From Heloderma charlesbogerti (Eukaryota > Chordata > Lepidosauria > Squamata > Helodermatidae), in contig JANEZZ010001956.1 in assembly GCA_026122225.1 (NCBI GenBank), positions 2,482,501 through 2,546,500 on the forward strand: DNA of 64,000 nt, in the 5' to 3' direction. Each line of letters opens with the position of its first letter. Positions within the stretch are counted from its first letter, which is position 1. A program made the position numbers and the translations under genes. The notes under the pieces are model-generated. The model did not search any database and had not been told where the DNA came from. It was given only the letters and a program-made list of their open reading frames with translations. Positions 53,450-63,074 of this stretch are shown here, piece by piece.

Positions 53450-54055
53450 ATCTATCTTTCTTGGTAACTCTTTTGTGAACAAACCCCATAATCCTGTTGA
53501 ATCGGAAAGGGCACCATCCACCCAGATATTTTCCTGCACAGCCCCCACAGAAGTGAATAGGAGTAGTACAGGAAAACGTCCAGGCACATTGTGCCTGATA
53601 AATAATGCCTGATTCACATTGACGGCCCTTTAAAATGTACACAGGAGCCAGCTTTTTTGTTCTCTTGCCTTGGCACCTGTTAAATTGGAAGTGACGGCAG
53701 TGTTATAAGAAAGTATGTGGACACACAAGTTCCGTTATGTTTCAGTTCTTACTACTAAAGTTATTTTGCCAGATCGACGCTGGCTATCAGTATGAACTAG
53801 CAACATCGCCTGGGAAAAAAAAATGAGGCCCCAGTTTTGGCCTCGAACTGAATTTAGAGCTGAGCCAAACTTCCTCAGAGAAGAATTTTCTGAGAAGTTC
53901 AGTGCTGATGCTATGCCTGGATGTAGCGATGTTTGAGGTGGGGGAAATAATGGCTTCTGGCAGCGGGTTGTAAGGAGCCCTTTCATGGCTACTGCTGCAT
54001 AAGTGACACCAAAAGCATTTAAAGAAGGAGAGGGCAGCTCCCTGAAACAGTTTGT
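53450..54055. other. Anonymous DNA
   Basis: No feature recognised. Confidence 0.4.
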
Positions 54056-54059
54056 TGTT

Positions 54060-54180
54060 GTAATATCATCATCATCATTTCTATACCGCACATTAACCAA
54101 AGCTGTCTGGCTGGGTTACGAGACAAAGCTTGAAAGTTTAAAATACAATACCACAGTAAAACGTAATATAAAACCGTACG
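54060..54180 (-). mobile_element. LINE 3' tail
   Basis: 'catcatttctataccgcaca' and 'aaagctgtctggctgggtta' are a diverged copy of the reversed L2/CR1-like tail. Confidence 0.5.
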
Positions 54181-54376
54181 TTTAAAACAGAAGAAAACCA
54201 AAGTATAATCCCCCTCACCAATTTTTTTAAAATGAAATTTCCTCCCTCCCATTTTGCTACTCACAAATAGAAAAGTGAGCGGTGTGTGTGTGTTCCACTA
54301 CAGTCTTAGTTGGTACTAATAACCTTCATTGTTCAATGAGTTTCGGTCTACCCAGTCTAAATTCAACACCTTACCC

Positions 54377-54491
54377 CAGCCTTCTCCAACCTGGTTCCCT
54401 TCAGATGTGTTGAACTACAACTCCCATCCTCCCAATGGCCATGCTGCCTGGGATTGATCAGATCTGGAGAGAGCCAGGTTGGAGAAGGTTG
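54377..54491. mobile_element. hAT-type MITE
   Basis: CAGCCTTCTCCAACCTGGTT at the left and CCAGGTTGGAGAAGGTTG at the right. The flanking 8-mers CCTTACCC and GCTTATCT match weakly (5/8). Confidence 0.7.
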
Positions 54492-54539
54492 GCTTATCTT
54501 CTACATAAGCAGACTCACTGCACTGACTCAATGGGCCTG

Positions 54540-55060
54540 TTTGCACGATCATGTGTTCCGGGTGCCTTTGTTACCCACGGCAACAAGCCACCCTCACCAG
54601 AGTTGCATGACATGACAAGCCACACAGGCAAGGGTAACTATGCAAATCCACCTGGCATATGACCGGCATGTACGGTGGGGGAAATAATTCACCATGGCTT
54701 ACTTCCTCCTCCATGATTGTTTGAACCTGATCTCTGACCTGGTTCTCACGACACAACAACCCATCATGGCTTAATTCACTGTGGCTTGCTGTGCATTGCT
54801 GTGTCATGCGAACCCAGGTGGCAGGGGTTGTTTGAGGGTTAGACAACCCTCAAATAACCCATGGTTTGTTTTAGGGTTATTTTGGGGTTGTTTAACCCTC
54901 AAAAAAACCCTGCCGCCTGGGTTCACACGACACGACATGACAACCCATGGCAAGCTGGGTACCCACAGGTGCCACGCAAAGATGGTGTCTGTGGGTGCTT
55001 GGCACAATGCAACAGCCGCCATGCGTAAATTAACCCACAGTGGGATGTCATTTCATATGA
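54540..55060. mobile_element. Long palindromic DNA element
   Basis: Core arms: about 54810-54841 (GAACCCAGGTGGCAGGGGTT...) and about 54891-54924 (...AACCCTGCCGCCTGGGTTC), 32-34 bp with a few mismatches. Outer arms with 'gacacaacaacccatcatgg' and 'gacatgacaacccatggcaa' motifs. The centre contains short 'ccctcaaataaccc' and 'gggttattttgggg' pairs. Confidence 0.65.
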
Positions 55061-55064
55061 ACCA

Positions 55065-55650
55065 GAGCTCTGCCAGCCTGACCTTCTGTCTGTCTCCATC
55101 TGGTTCAAAGATTCCAGGAAGCCAACATGAAAAATAATACAAGACTCCATCAAGGGACTGGTCCACAATATATTAAATAACGTTAAGCTTCCTGACTTTA
55201 CAATACCAAATACAAAAATTGCCATTGTGAATAAAAATATTAGAAAAATTCTGATGCAACTGTGAGCTGCCCTGTAGCTTCAGAATGGAGGGGAAGGACA
55301 ATCCATCCCCAGCCAGTTCAGAGGACCAAGAATTGCTAAGAGACTTAAAGAACATGAATAAATACTGCCAGCTGCTCTCTCAGAGTCACTGCCACAGGGC
55401 AACAGCTGTTCTGGAGGTGTTCATGAGATATTTAGGATAATTCCAGGGCAGGGGCGGCGGGGGGGGGCAGGGAATGCTTCTGTGAAAAACTATATATATA
55501 TATTTGTAAGCTACTCAGAGCCTTAAGGATGGAGCAAGAACTATATATTGAAAAACCAACCAACTAACCATGGGTAGATCTGAGGCAATGAATGATTCTA
55601 CAGAGGTGGGACCACTATGGAAAAAGCCATCCCCCAAGTCTTCACCAGCC
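55065..55650. other. Anonymous DNA
   Basis: Only a G-run near 55458 and a TA tract near 55491 noted. Confidence 0.4.
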
Positions 55651-55654
55651 TAAA

Positions 55655-55790
55655 CCACTTCATCTCAACCAGATGTTGCTGGAATACAACTCCCATCATC
55701 CCTCACCATTGGCTATGCTGGCTAATGCTGATGGTGGTTGCAATCCAACCTCTGGATGGCCACACGTTCCCAAACCCCACATCTAAAGGA
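55655..55790. mobile_element. hAT-type MITE, degraded
   Basis: 'ggaatacaactcccatcatc' 'cctcaccattggctatgctg' interior is diagnostic; ends are worn. Confidence 0.5.
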
Positions 55791-55837
55791 AGTGTCTTGG
55801 CTAGCTGCCATGTTCCTCAACAATTTCTCATTTTAGG

Positions 55838-55922
55838 CTACAATCCAACACACTTTCCTGGGGGTAAGACCCATTCAACATAGTGAGGCTTACTTCTGAG
55901 CAGACATGCATAGGATTGAGTT
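55838..55922. mobile_element. Short MITE with AATCC / GGATT ends
   Basis: 'aggctacaatccaacacact' opens, 'gggtaagacccattcaacat' 'agtgaggcttacttctgagc' centre, 'atgcataggattgag' closes. Also seen in part at 63400-63470. Confidence 0.55.
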
Positions 55923-55929
55923 GATAATC

Positions 55930-56760
55930 TCTCATGTGGATAGAGTTCTGAACAAGCCCTCACCTCTCAATCTTAGGGGACGAGAGGGCTCATATGGGCC
56001 TGATTATTATCATCATCACCATTGATCATTTTTATTCAGCAGAATGTCGCATTCTACCCTTCACTCTCCCCACACACACCCATTACATCAATTCCTGTCC
56101 TTTCTGCCTTGCCTATGCCAAAATGCAGGATTAGATACACTAGAAGGCACTAATAGATTCAGAAGCTAGAAGGAAGCAAAGCAAGCAGCCAGCTAAACTT
56201 GGGGCAAGATAATTAACATTTTATATTTATACTTTCCAAATGGAAACAACTAGAGAACTTCAGATGCTTATTTGGGCCTGGTAGAGGCATGCACAACTTG
56301 AAGGCAAGAGGGTGAAATATGGTCGGTGCTGGACAGAAGGAAAAAAGTTTCCGTTGTCCACCATGATTAGAGGGGTCACTTGCTCTGGAAAGGAAAAGAG
56401 CACATCTCCTCAGCATCATGGTTGCTTCACGAGCAGAACTTTCCATTCTCCAGAAGTGCTTCCTGCCTGGGGCGGAAATCATTGGAAGGAATCCACATTT
56501 TGAGAATTATAAATACAAATGAAATGTAACATTCCAGCTATGGGGAATTTGGTTTAATAAGGCAGATGGTACTCTGGCATCTGTTCTCTTCCTCAGACCA
56601 GAAGGGATGTAGCCAACCCAAGACAAACAATAGCTATTTAGAGAACTGAAGGTGATATGTGGAGGTATAGCTGTCCATGTTGTACACCTTCATTTCCTTT
56701 ATCCTACTCTGGTCATCAGGCCTTTGCAGGATTCTGAAGTGCGACAAGTCCAACAAAATG
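55930..56760. other. Anonymous DNA
   Basis: No feature recognised. Confidence 0.4.
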
Positions 56761-56789
56761 TGTCTGACCAGAGACACCAATGAGATGAA

Positions 56790-56866
56790 TGTGAAACAAG
56801 GCCCCAAATGAGAAACAAGGCCCCAAATGAGAAACAAGGCCCCAAACCACATGAAACAAGGCCTCA
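56790..56866 (+). repeat. Minisatellite, ~4 units of about 19-21 bp
   Basis: Units begin 'gaaacaaggccccaaa' (the last 'gaaacaaggcctcaa') with small differences in the spacer. Confidence 0.85.
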
Positions 56867-56894
56867 ATCGTCTCATACAGATGCTCATCCAAAT

Positions 56895-57230
56895 CAAGGG
56901 TGTTGAACCTTTTTTAGCCTGTGGACCAAATTCCATTTCAGAGAGTCTGTTGGAGGCTGCATTCCAGTGGTGGGTGGGGCTGAAGGCAAAAAGGGTGGGG
57001 CCAAAATATCTGCATATTTTCACATCAAGCCCTTACTGCCAGTCACTAAGACTTAGGAGAAACATTTCAACCTTTTAGAATGGGGAAAAAAACTGCACAA
57101 ATGCCAGGAAACCACCCAAGGATCAGTAGTCAGGGGAAAGGGATTGGGCTAGGAGAAGGGGCATGGCAATTTGGGGAACCCTGGAGAGCCAGATTTGGTC
57201 CCTGAGCCTGAGGTGCTGCACCCCTGAGCT
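56895..57230 (-). repeat. Dispersed ~300-bp repeat, copy 3 of 3
   Basis: Reverse of 1045-1330: 'ccaaattccatttcagagag', 'catttcaaccttttagaatg', 'gggaaaaaaactgcac' and end 'gaggtgctgcacccctg'. Confidence 0.55.
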
Positions 57231-57433
57231 AAATGCAGGTATTATGAATTTATACAGCAGGATTTCAGCAACAAACCACACCCCCGGCTTCCATATGTTT
57301 GCTGCATCTTGGCCTACACCCAAACGCCAGAGCACTCATCAGCTTCTGTGTGTGCGATCTTGGACGCTCTACTTTCCAGGCTTTTGATGTGCATATTCAA
57401 GAACTGGTGTGTGTGGATGTACATGCATAGGTT

Positions 57434-57438
57434 CTGTA
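57434..57438. repeat. TSD (CTGTA), left
   Basis: Identical to 63003-63007; a 5-bp duplication made by the integrase. Confidence 0.93.
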
Positions 57439-57957
57439 TGTCAAGGGCTCCTTGGAGGCCTCTCTCAGTCTAAACCAGTAGCCAAGTCCAGACACAGACA
57501 AATGGATTCTTTTCAAAGCTTTATTCCTCTTTTACAACTTAACAACTCTACTGTTAGCAACTAGATATGAGCAGCAGAGTACGGTGGAACAGTTGGTCCC
57601 CGTTTGAAAGGGAATTACTGGCAGACCCCTGAACTTAAGGACTAGGGAGAGTCCCTCCCCTTTTCCCTTGGATCCTCCGGGCGCAGCCGTTGTTTGCGCG
57701 CCAACCGGGCACTACGCCTCCTTTCTGCGCTCTCCATTTGGCGCCGCTCTCTGCGTCGGCGTCGCGTATCCATCAAGTCTGCTTCCCGCGCTCTGTCACT
57801 CCCCGGACTGCTATCTAAGCTAGGAATGTTAGTGGGAGGAATCTCCGTCAGCTGTTGGCCCTGGGAAAGAGGAGCGCGCTCCCCTCCCAGGAGCGACTCC
57901 TCTTCCTCAGAATCAGAACTACTCTGGGATTCTATGGGCTCAGTGTCCACCCTGACA
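57439..57957 (-). repeat. Chromovirus 3' LTR (519 bp)
   Basis: In element orientation TGTCAGGG...CCTTGACA. It contains an AATAAAG polyadenylation-type motif (reversed 'ctttatt' near 57520) and encodes the last ~105 codons of the pol frame. It differs from the 5' LTR by scattered substitutions and two length changes (11 bp near 57582 and 5 bp near 57840). Confidence 0.95.
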
Positions 57958-58082
57958 TCATCCCCGCTCCCATGAGGCCCCCCCTCCTGCTCCTCCCCTG
58001 GGGCCCTGGGTTTGTGGGGGTACAGCTGGTGGAAGCGCCTCAGTAGCAACAGAGCATGCACATTTTCCGCGGGTTCCCAGGA
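57642..58082 (-). pseudogene. pol: Pol part 4: end of chromodomain and LTR-encoded tail
   Basis: Same frame as the integrase segment beyond the TGA at 58083. SWEPAENVHALLLLRRFHQLYP completes the chromodomain; a Gly/Glu-rich linker follows. The frame crosses the LTR edge at 57957 and continues for 316 nt inside the LTR. There it encodes an acidic/Ser stretch (SQSSSDSEEEE) and a strongly basic stretch (RRRRRERRQMESAERRRSAR), stopping at TAG 57642-57644. The basic part could bind nucleic acid or act in nuclear import; this is inference. The same-length open frame survives in the solo LTR at 20787-21102. Confidence 0.8.
57958..58010 (-). other. Purine-rich region next to the 3' LTR (candidate PPT)
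   Basis: Element strand has GGGGAGGAGCAGGAGGGGGG and then GGGAGCGGGGATGA abutting the LTR, suitable as a polypurine tract for plus-strand priming. It is also coding (pol tail). Confidence 0.45.
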
Positions 58083-59340
58083 TCACTCATCAGGCCCGTA
58101 CCCCTTCCAGTCCACCAGATATTGCAAGCGTCCACGAGAAAGGCGGGAGTCCAGAATCTCAGCAACCTCAAACTCCTCCTCCCCCTCCACCAGCACTGGC
58201 GGCAGGGGGGAGCCGACTGAGCAATGAGGGTCACCAGAAACCAGGGGGGACAGCAAGGACCGATGAAAAACAGGATGGATCTTCATGGAGGGGGGGAGAG
58301 CCAGGCAAAAAGCAACAGGGTTAATCTGGGCTGTAATCTGGAAAGGCCCCGTGAGGCGAGGCGCGAGCTTCCTTGCAGGCGAGTGAGAGGGGAGGTATTG
58401 GGTGGACAACCAAACCCAGTCCCCCGGTTGCAGAGACGGACCCGGCTGGCGCCGCCAGTCTGCAGAGGCCTTGTAGGCTGTCTTGGCTTGCTTGAGGGAG
58501 TCCCGTAAGAGGTGGTGTACTGCTCGCAACTCCTCTAAAAAGTCCTGGGCCGCTGGCACCAAAGAGAGAGCTAGGGTGGACGGTAAGGCCTTGGGGTGGT
58601 AACCAAAATTGGCAAAAAATGGAGTTTGGCGGGTGGAAGCATGGCAGGCATTGTTATAAGCAAATTCTGCGAGAGGCAGCAAGGAAAACCAGTCATCCTG
58701 CTGGTAATTGACATAACAGCGCAGATATTGCTCCAGAGTCGCACTGGTGCGCTCGGTCTGACCGTCCGTCTGTGGATGGTGGGCGGAGGAAAGACGGAGC
58801 GTCACATGGAGCAACGCAAGTAGCTCCCTCCAGAAATGGGGAGTGAATTGGGCCCCCCTATCCGAAATGAGACCCTTGGGCCATCTGTGGAGGTGGAAAA
58901 CATGTGCCACGAACAGCTCTGCCATCTCCCTGGCTGTGGGCAATCCAGAGCAGGGGATGAAATGGGCCATCTTAGAAAACAAATCCACCACCACCAGAAT
59001 AGTGGACTTACCGTGTGAGCGAGGCAAGTCAGTGATGAAGTCAAGGGAGAGCAGTTTCCAAGGTCCTGAGGGGGTAGGCAGGGGGTGAAGCAAGCCTGTG
59101 GGCTTGCCTGAGGGGGCCTTTGCCCGCTGGCAGGTTGGGCAGGAGGCGACATAGGACTTGACGTCCTGACACACACGAGGCCACCAAAAATCCCTCGTCA
59201 CTCCATGCAGGGTCTTGGCGACGCCAAAATGCCCAGCTGTGGGGGAGTCGTGGAACTGATGGAGGACCTTCTCGCGGAGGGGTCTAGAAGGCACATAGAC
59301 CCGGCCGGAATGGTAAAGCAGGCCACCTCGCAAAGAGAAG
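58083..59340 (-). pseudogene. pol: Pol part 3: integrase and start of chromodomain
   Basis: Joins cDNA to chromosomal DNA. Zinc-binding [15 protein letters not shown] and CPTCQRAK. Catalytic triad D98, D158 and E194 in the ORF numbered from 59333 ([30 protein letters not shown]), with the usual 35-residue D-E spacing, all intact. C-terminal GPFQI(T) and PVFHRSLL motifs precede a chromodomain ([21 protein letters not shown], then WKGYGPDE) that would bind modified histones and guide insertion. TGA at 58083-58085 (probably from CGA by CpG decay) truncates the chromodomain. Confidence 0.93.
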
Positions 59341-60417
59341 GGGGTAGAGTGGGGGGGCAGAGGCTAGCCCCAATTCCTCCACCTTTGTGCGAACAAAAGC
59401 ATCCTGAGCCTGTGCAGAGAGAAGGAGCTCCTCCCAAGAATGAGGTACCGCAGCTGCCGCCAGGCCTTGGGGGGGAAGAATCAGAGGGGGGGGGGAATTT
59501 TCCTCACTCCCTGGCTGGAGGTCAGGCTTACAAGAAAGAGCATCCGCTTGTAGGTTGTCTGAGGCTTTCACATGGCAAATCTTAAGGTGGAACCGAGAAA
59601 AAAAAAGCGACCACCTAATCTGCCGCTGGTTTAAGGCACGGGCTGTCTGAAGATGTTCCAGGTTGCGATGGTCGGTTCTAACTTCGACTGGGTGCTGTGC
59701 CCCCTCCAGGAGATGATGCCAGGTCTCCAAAGAGGACTTGATGGCCAACAGTTCCTTCTCCCAGATGGTATAATTCCTCTCAGACATGGTCAGTTTCCTG
59801 GAGTGGTAGGCACAGGGTTGCAGCCCACCGCCCTCCCGATCTGGCTGAAAGAGCACCGCCCCCACCGCGAAGTCAGAGGCATTGGTCTGCACTACAAAAG
59901 GCTTCCTCGGGTCAGGATGTAACAGGATCGGCTCAGAACTGAAAAGCTTCTTAAGTTCCTCGAAAGCCTGTTGGGCAGATGCTGTCCAATGAAAAGGAGA
60001 TTTCTTGCCCTTAAGGAGGTCCGTGAGAGGAGAAGTCAGACGAGCAAAACTGGGCAGGAACTTTCTGTAAAAATTAGCAAAACCCAGAAAACGTTGCAAG
60101 TCCTTCTTGGTGGATGGAGCCTGCCAGGAGAGGACAGCCTGGACCTTTGCAGGATCCATCCTGATACCGTCAGGCGAAATAATGTAGCCAAGAAAGTCCA
60201 AAGAGGTTAGGTCAAACGCACATTTCTCCAGCTTGGCATAAAGATGGTTCTCGCGGAGGCGCTGGAGGACGGCGGAGACATGAACCTGATGGGCGTGGGT
60301 GTCCTCAGAAAATATAAGTAAATCATCAAGATACACAATGAGGAAAGAGTCCAAATAGTCCCAGAAGATGGCATTCATAAAACGCGAAAAAGTGGTGGGG
60401 GGGGCAGGCGAGCCCAA
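59284..60417 (-). pseudogene. pol: Pol part 2: RT catalytic core and RNase H
   Basis: Resumes in another frame at PTTFSRFMN. It holds the RT catalytic YLDD (residues 29-32, near 60333), FLGYIISPDGI and WQAPSTKKDLQRFLGFANFYRKF. The RNase H region runs from FVVQTNASD through YTIWEKELLAIKSSLETWHHLL to VRTDHRNLEHL and ADALS. The first catalytic acid of the RNase H TDAS motif reads Asn (codon AAT at 59883-59881), a likely inactivating G-to-A change. The frame ends near 59340 where a 1-nt shift moves the sense to the integrase frame; the last residues of this ORF are out of frame. Confidence 0.9.
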
Positions 60418-61462
60418 AAGGCATTACTAGGTATTCATACGCTTCGTACCTGGTCCCGAAACTGGTCTTCCACTCATCCCCCTCCTGGATGTGAATGAGA
60501 TTGTATGCGTTACGCAGGTCCAACTTTGTGAAAATCTTGGCTCGCCCCAGGCGCTCCAGCATCTCAGGTATGAGGGGGAGGGGGTACTTGTCAGGAATGG
60601 AGACCGAATTTAGATTTCTGAAATCGTGCGCCGGGCAGAGCTCTCCAGATCGTTTGGCCACAAAGAAAGTAGGAGTGCAGGCGAGGGAGGAAGATGGGTG
60701 AATGAAACCACGTTTGAGATTTTTGTCCAAAAACTCCCGCAGAGCTCGAAGTTCTGGCTCCGACATTGAATACAGCCAGCCAGAAGGGATGGTCGCCCCC
60801 GGAATGAGGTTAATGGCACAGTCAAAAGGGCAGTGGGGGGGAAGCCGGTCAGCCTCCTTCTTGTCAAACACATCCCGAAAAGCTGCATACTTCTCTGGGA
60901 GGATGACGGTAGCTGAAGGACTGCCAGAAGCAGACAAGGAGGGGGAGGAAAGGGTTAAGGCCTGGGCTGGGACTGGCGCTTCCTCCAGGAGGCAATGCTC
61001 CCGGCAGTAGGGAGACGCAAACTCCACTTGCTGAAGCCCCCAAGAAATCTGAGGGTTGTGCTTAGAGAGCCAGGAAACACCCAGCACGATTGGGTATAAG
61101 GGAACCTTGGCTAAGTGAAACTGAATCTGCTCAATGTGGGACTGGGTGCGCAGAGTGAGCGGAACTGTAATACGGGTCACCGCACCCAAAGAGAGAGGAC
61201 GCCCATCAATGGTCTCCACTGCCAAGGGGGCAGGAAGGGGCAGGGTAGGAATTTTGTGGAAGAGGGCGAAGGTCTCATCCATGAAACTGGTCGTAGCCCC
61301 CGAGTCCACTAAAGCTAGGGCCTCCACCCCACCCCACTGAAAGGAGCGGAGGTGAACATGCAACAGCAGATGGGAGGGTGGGGGGGGTTGGGGAAGGCAC
61401 CCACCCGGTGGGGAACTGACCCCCACACTGGAGGCCCCCAACAAGCTTGGGGGGCAGTCTAG
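60326..61462 (-). pseudogene. pol: Pol part 1: protease and N-terminal reverse transcriptase
   Basis: In phase with gag after its TGA. The aspartic protease active site is VDSGATTSF (codons near 61306-61280), cleaving the polyprotein. RT fingers/palm follow: CPFDCAINLIPGA, FFVAKRSGELCPAHDFRNLN, FTKLDLRNAYNLIHIQEGDEWKT and EYLVMPFGL. The frame is lost in a C8 run (60400-60407 region) just after MPFGL; the sense frame is picked up by the next segment. Residues after that point in this frame are meaningless. No ATG start is expected. Confidence 0.9.
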
Positions 61463-61466
61463 TCAG
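61435..61466 (-). promoter_or_regulatory. Probable gag-pol readthrough signal (UGA-CUA-G plus stem-loop)
   Basis: The gag stop is TGA followed by CTAG, a context known to favour stop-codon readthrough. The pol frame continues in phase without another stop. Eight nt after the stop (CTAGACTG) the element strand forms a stem CCCCCAA / TTGGGGG with loop GCTTG (61453-61435). A second possible stem GTGGGG / CCCCAC follows. Readthrough rather than the -1 frameshift of Sushi-ichi/PEG10 is inferred from the frame relation. Confidence 0.6.
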
Positions 61467-62410
61467 GCCTGGGGACGAGGAGGAGGAGGAGGGGGAAGGA
61501 GAGGAGGAGGAGGCAGCGGAGCTGTGGATTTAACTCGGCAGGTCTTGGCGAAATGCCCCAGCTTTCCACATCGAAAACATCGGCGCTCAGCACACCGGCG
61601 CTCAAGCTCCTCTGGCGGCAGTGAGGCTCGGGTAGCTCCCAGCTGCATCAGGGTCTCCTCCACCCCCAACGCCGGAGCGGGTGGTGGGGGAGGAGGCAGG
61701 AAACGTGGGGGAATGGGAGGAGGGAAATCCTGGCCCCTGGCGCCCTGCCGGGTCTGCCAGCACCCCTCCAGCCGACTATCTATCTGAAGGCAGGACTGGA
61801 TGAGGTCCTCCAAAGTAGGCGGGCTGGGCGTGCGTGCTAACTCATCTAAGATCTCGTCGTTCAAACCATCCAAAAACTGAGCCACTAGTGCAGCATCATT
61901 CCACTGTAAATCCTGCATCAGCAAGCGAAAGATTGTCACGTAGCTGGAAACTGAGTCCTTGCCCTGCTGGAGGCGGCGTATCTCCCGAGAAGCCGTCTGT
62001 GTGCGCAGGGGGTCACCAAAAAAAAGTGCCATGGCTGTCATGAAACCTTGATAGTCCCCGAGCAGGGGGTCATTAGTGAGTAGGAGCCCCGAAGCCCATT
62101 TAGCTGCCATGTCTGACAGTAGGTTAATGATGAAACCCACACGAACCTGTTCCGTCTGGAAATCCTCAGGCCTAAGACGCATGTACAGCTCTGATTGGGC
62201 CCTGAAAATCTGAAAAAGTCCTTTCTCACCAGAAAACTTCTCTGGCAAAGCCACTGGGCACTTACGGCGGGGGGGGGGAATCGGAGGTGGAGGGGGTTGA
62301 ACCGCAGCCTGTAGATTCTGCATGGCAGCCGTCAGTTGAGCCATCTGATCACGGAGCATCAGGTTCTTTTGCGCTAGAGCTTGCACCGCTGGGTCCCCGG
62401 CACCCTCCAT
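61463..62410 (-). CDS. gag: Chromovirus Gag, 315 aa, intact
   Basis: Structural protein that packages the element RNA into cytoplasmic particles. The start is the ATG at 62410 (MEGAGDPAVQ), the first in frame after the LTR and primer site; the open frame upstream runs through the LTR. N-terminal ~40 residues look coiled-coil (ALAQKNLMLRDQMAQLTAAM), then a Pro-rich linker, then the retrotransposon Gag domain (about residues 52-210, with FSGEKGLFQIFRAQ, AAKWASGLL and IRRLQQGKDSVSSY). A single CCHC zinc knuckle CFRCGKLGHFAKTC lies near residues 287-300, with Pro-rich stretches around it. Similarity is to Sushi-ichi Gag, the ancestor of mammalian PEG10/RTL genes. It ends at TGA (61463-61465), with pol continuing in the same frame. 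Confidence 0.9.
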   Translation of the reverse strand: MEGAGDPAVQALAQKNLMLRDQMAQLTAAMQNLQAAVQPPPPPIPPPRRKCPVALPEKFSGEKGLFQIFRAQSELYMRLRPEDFQTEQVRVGFIINLLSDMAAKWASGLLLTNDPLLGDYQGFMTAMALFFGDPLRTQTASREIRRLQQGKDSVSSYVTIFRLLMQDLQWNDAALVAQFLDGLNDEILDELARTPSPPTLEDLIQSCLQIDSRLEGCWQTRQGARGQDFPPPIPPRFLPPPPPPAPALGVEETLMQLGATRASLPPEELERRCAERRCFRCGKLGHFAKTCRVKSTAPLPPPPLLPPPPPPRPQA

Positions 62411-62451
62411 AAGGCAGTAGGAGAAAAAAGAGAGAGGGAAAAAAAAAAAGA

Positions 62452-62465
62452 GGAACAGGGACCAA
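62452..62465 (-). other. Candidate tRNA primer-binding site
   Basis: Just inside the 5' LTR the element strand reads TGGTCCCTGTTCC, beginning 2 nt after the LTR. A TGG start complements the universal CCA 3' end of tRNA. I cannot name the tRNA with confidence. Confidence 0.5.
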
Positions 62466-62467
62466 GC

Positions 62468-63002
62468 TGTCAAGGGCTCCTTGGAGGCCTCTCTCAGTCT
62501 AATCCAGTAGCCAAGTCCAGACACAGACAAATGGATTCTTTTCAAAGCTTTATTCCTCTTTTACAACTTAACAACTCTACCGTTAGCAACTAGATATGAG
62601 CAGCAGAGTACCTATGCCCTACGTTGCAACAGTTGGTCCCCGTTTGAAAGGGAATTACTGGCAGACCCCTGAACTTAAGGACTAGGGAGAGTCCCTCCCC
62701 TTTTCCCTTGGATCCTCTGGGTGCAGCTGTTGTTTGCGCGCCAACCGGGCACTACGCCTCCTTTCTGCGCCCTCCATTTGGTGCCGCTCTCTGCCTCGGC
62801 GTCGCACATCCATCAAGTCTGCTTCCCGCGCTCTGTCACTCCCCGGACTGCTATCTAAGCTAGGAATGCCGGTGGGAGGAATGGAATCTCCGTCAGCTGC
62901 TGGCCCTGGGAAAGAAGAGCGCGCTCCTCTCCCAGGAGCGACTCCTCTTCCTCAGAAGCAGAACTACTCTGGGATTCTATGGGCTCAGTGTCCACCCTGA
63001 CA
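62468..63002 (-). repeat. Chromovirus 5' LTR (535 bp)
   Basis: Same sequence as the 3' LTR with an 11-bp excess near 62612-62628 and a 5-bp 'ggaat' duplication near 62879-62887. The duplication would break the pol-tail frame if it were in the 3' copy. Confidence 0.95.
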
Positions 63003-63007
63003 CTGTA
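63003..63007. repeat. TSD (CTGTA), right
   Basis: Identical to 57434-57438. Confidence 0.93.
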
Positions 63008-63074
63008 CACAAGGTACGACAAAGGAAGTCCTGGAGGCTGCTGTAATGCTGCATCACTGTCCATGCATCCATGA

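Larger units (their letters stand above)
57439..63002 (-). mobile_element. Near-complete Ty3/gypsy chromovirus (Sushi-ichi-like)
   Basis: 5,564 bp from TGTCAAGG (57439) to CCTGACA (63002), with both LTRs and a perfect 5-bp TSD CTGTA at 57434-57438 and 63003-63007. Transcribed leftward: 5' LTR (62468-63002), gag, in-frame stop, protease, RT, RNase H, integrase, chromodomain, 3' LTR (57439-57957). Domain order and the integrase-terminal chromodomain define a chromovirus. The Gag is recognisably of the Sushi-ichi/PEG10 type. Gag is open; pol has two frameshifts (near 60405-60420 and 59335-59350) and one nonsense codon (58083), plus an altered RNase H motif residue. The copy is probably defective, though both frameshifts sit at homopolymers where assembly errors are possible. 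Confidence 0.96.

Noticed and set aside
57434..63007. Calling the chromovirus an endogenous retrovirus with an envelope gene
   Set aside because: Between the chromodomain and the 3' LTR there is no room for env; domain order is that of a Ty3/gypsy chromovirus.
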